A stretch of DNA of 41,649 nucleotides from an uncultured Eubacteriales bacterium (GTDB lineage: Bacteria > Bacillota > Clostridia > Oscillospirales > CAG-272), in NCBI GenBank assembly GCA_934446065.1, contig CAKSDP010000019.1, forward strand, positions 1 through 41,649, given 5' to 3'. The translations under genes and the position numbers were made by a program. Positions 41,649 through 41,649 of the stretch are shown piece by piece (position 1 is the first letter of the stretch; each line of letters opens with the position of its first letter). Below the pieces are notes generated by a model that was given only the letters and a program-made list of their open reading frames with translations, made no database searches and was not told the origin of the DNA.

Positions 41649-41649
41649 C

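Overview
The window is a 41.6 kb piece of chromosome from a spore-forming, fermentative anaerobe of the Clostridia. The evidence is a complete spoIIIAA-AH operon, a multimeric NAD(P)H-linked [FeFe]-hydrogenase operon, and AT-rich intergenic gaps with sigma-A promoters between GC-rich genes. A gut Oscillospiraceae-like lineage is plausible, but I cannot place it more finely. I see no rRNA, tRNA, CRISPR array, phage or complete IS.

Layout. 1-540: a small orphan gene with its own promoter and terminator. 562-5433 (minus): spoIIIAA-AB-AC-AD-AE-AF-AG-AH, with a candidate sigma-E promoter in front. 5588-8029 (minus): a GtrII-type membrane glycosyltransferase and a YdjC/ChbG-like deacetylase in one transcript. 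8117-10936 (minus): a GNAT acetyltransferase and the serC-serA operon, divergent from a SanA/YdcF-like gene (plus). 11921-12946 (minus): a threonine-aldolase-type PLP lyase.

13030-21291 (minus): a ten-gene hydrogenase operon. It holds the catalytic subunits HndA, HndB, HndC and HndD. Embedded between HndA and HndB are six regulatory-looking genes: DRTGG protein, RsbW-like ATPase, group-D-like [FeFe]-hydrogenase homologue, second DRTGG protein, PHP phosphoesterase and second ATPase. A Mrp-type Fe-S carrier (21529-22365) follows on the upstream side. 22437-24581 (minus): a P-type ATPase homologue that has lost every catalytic motif.

24659-34798 (minus): a long housekeeping run starting at a consensus promoter, ruvC, rRNA-type methyltransferase, ecfA1-ecfA2-ecfT, truA, DUF5711, cvpA, pgsA, clpE-like, closed by a strong terminator. 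ecfA2 appears to begin at a non-canonical ACG codon.

35148-41564 (plus): a seven-gene operon for D-amino-acid and 5-oxoproline metabolism: D-amino acid aminotransferase, DUF4392 (D-glutamate cyclase C-terminal half), pxpB, pxpC, DUF1445 (D-glutamate cyclase N-terminal half), pxpA and alanine racemase. Together they could interconvert L-Ala, D-Ala, D-Glu, 5-oxoproline and L-Glu.

The two most promising systems are the sensory cassette inside the hydrogenase operon and the split D-glutamate cyclase interleaved with 5-oxoprolinase. The catalytically dead P-type ATPase and the ACG start are also worth checking.
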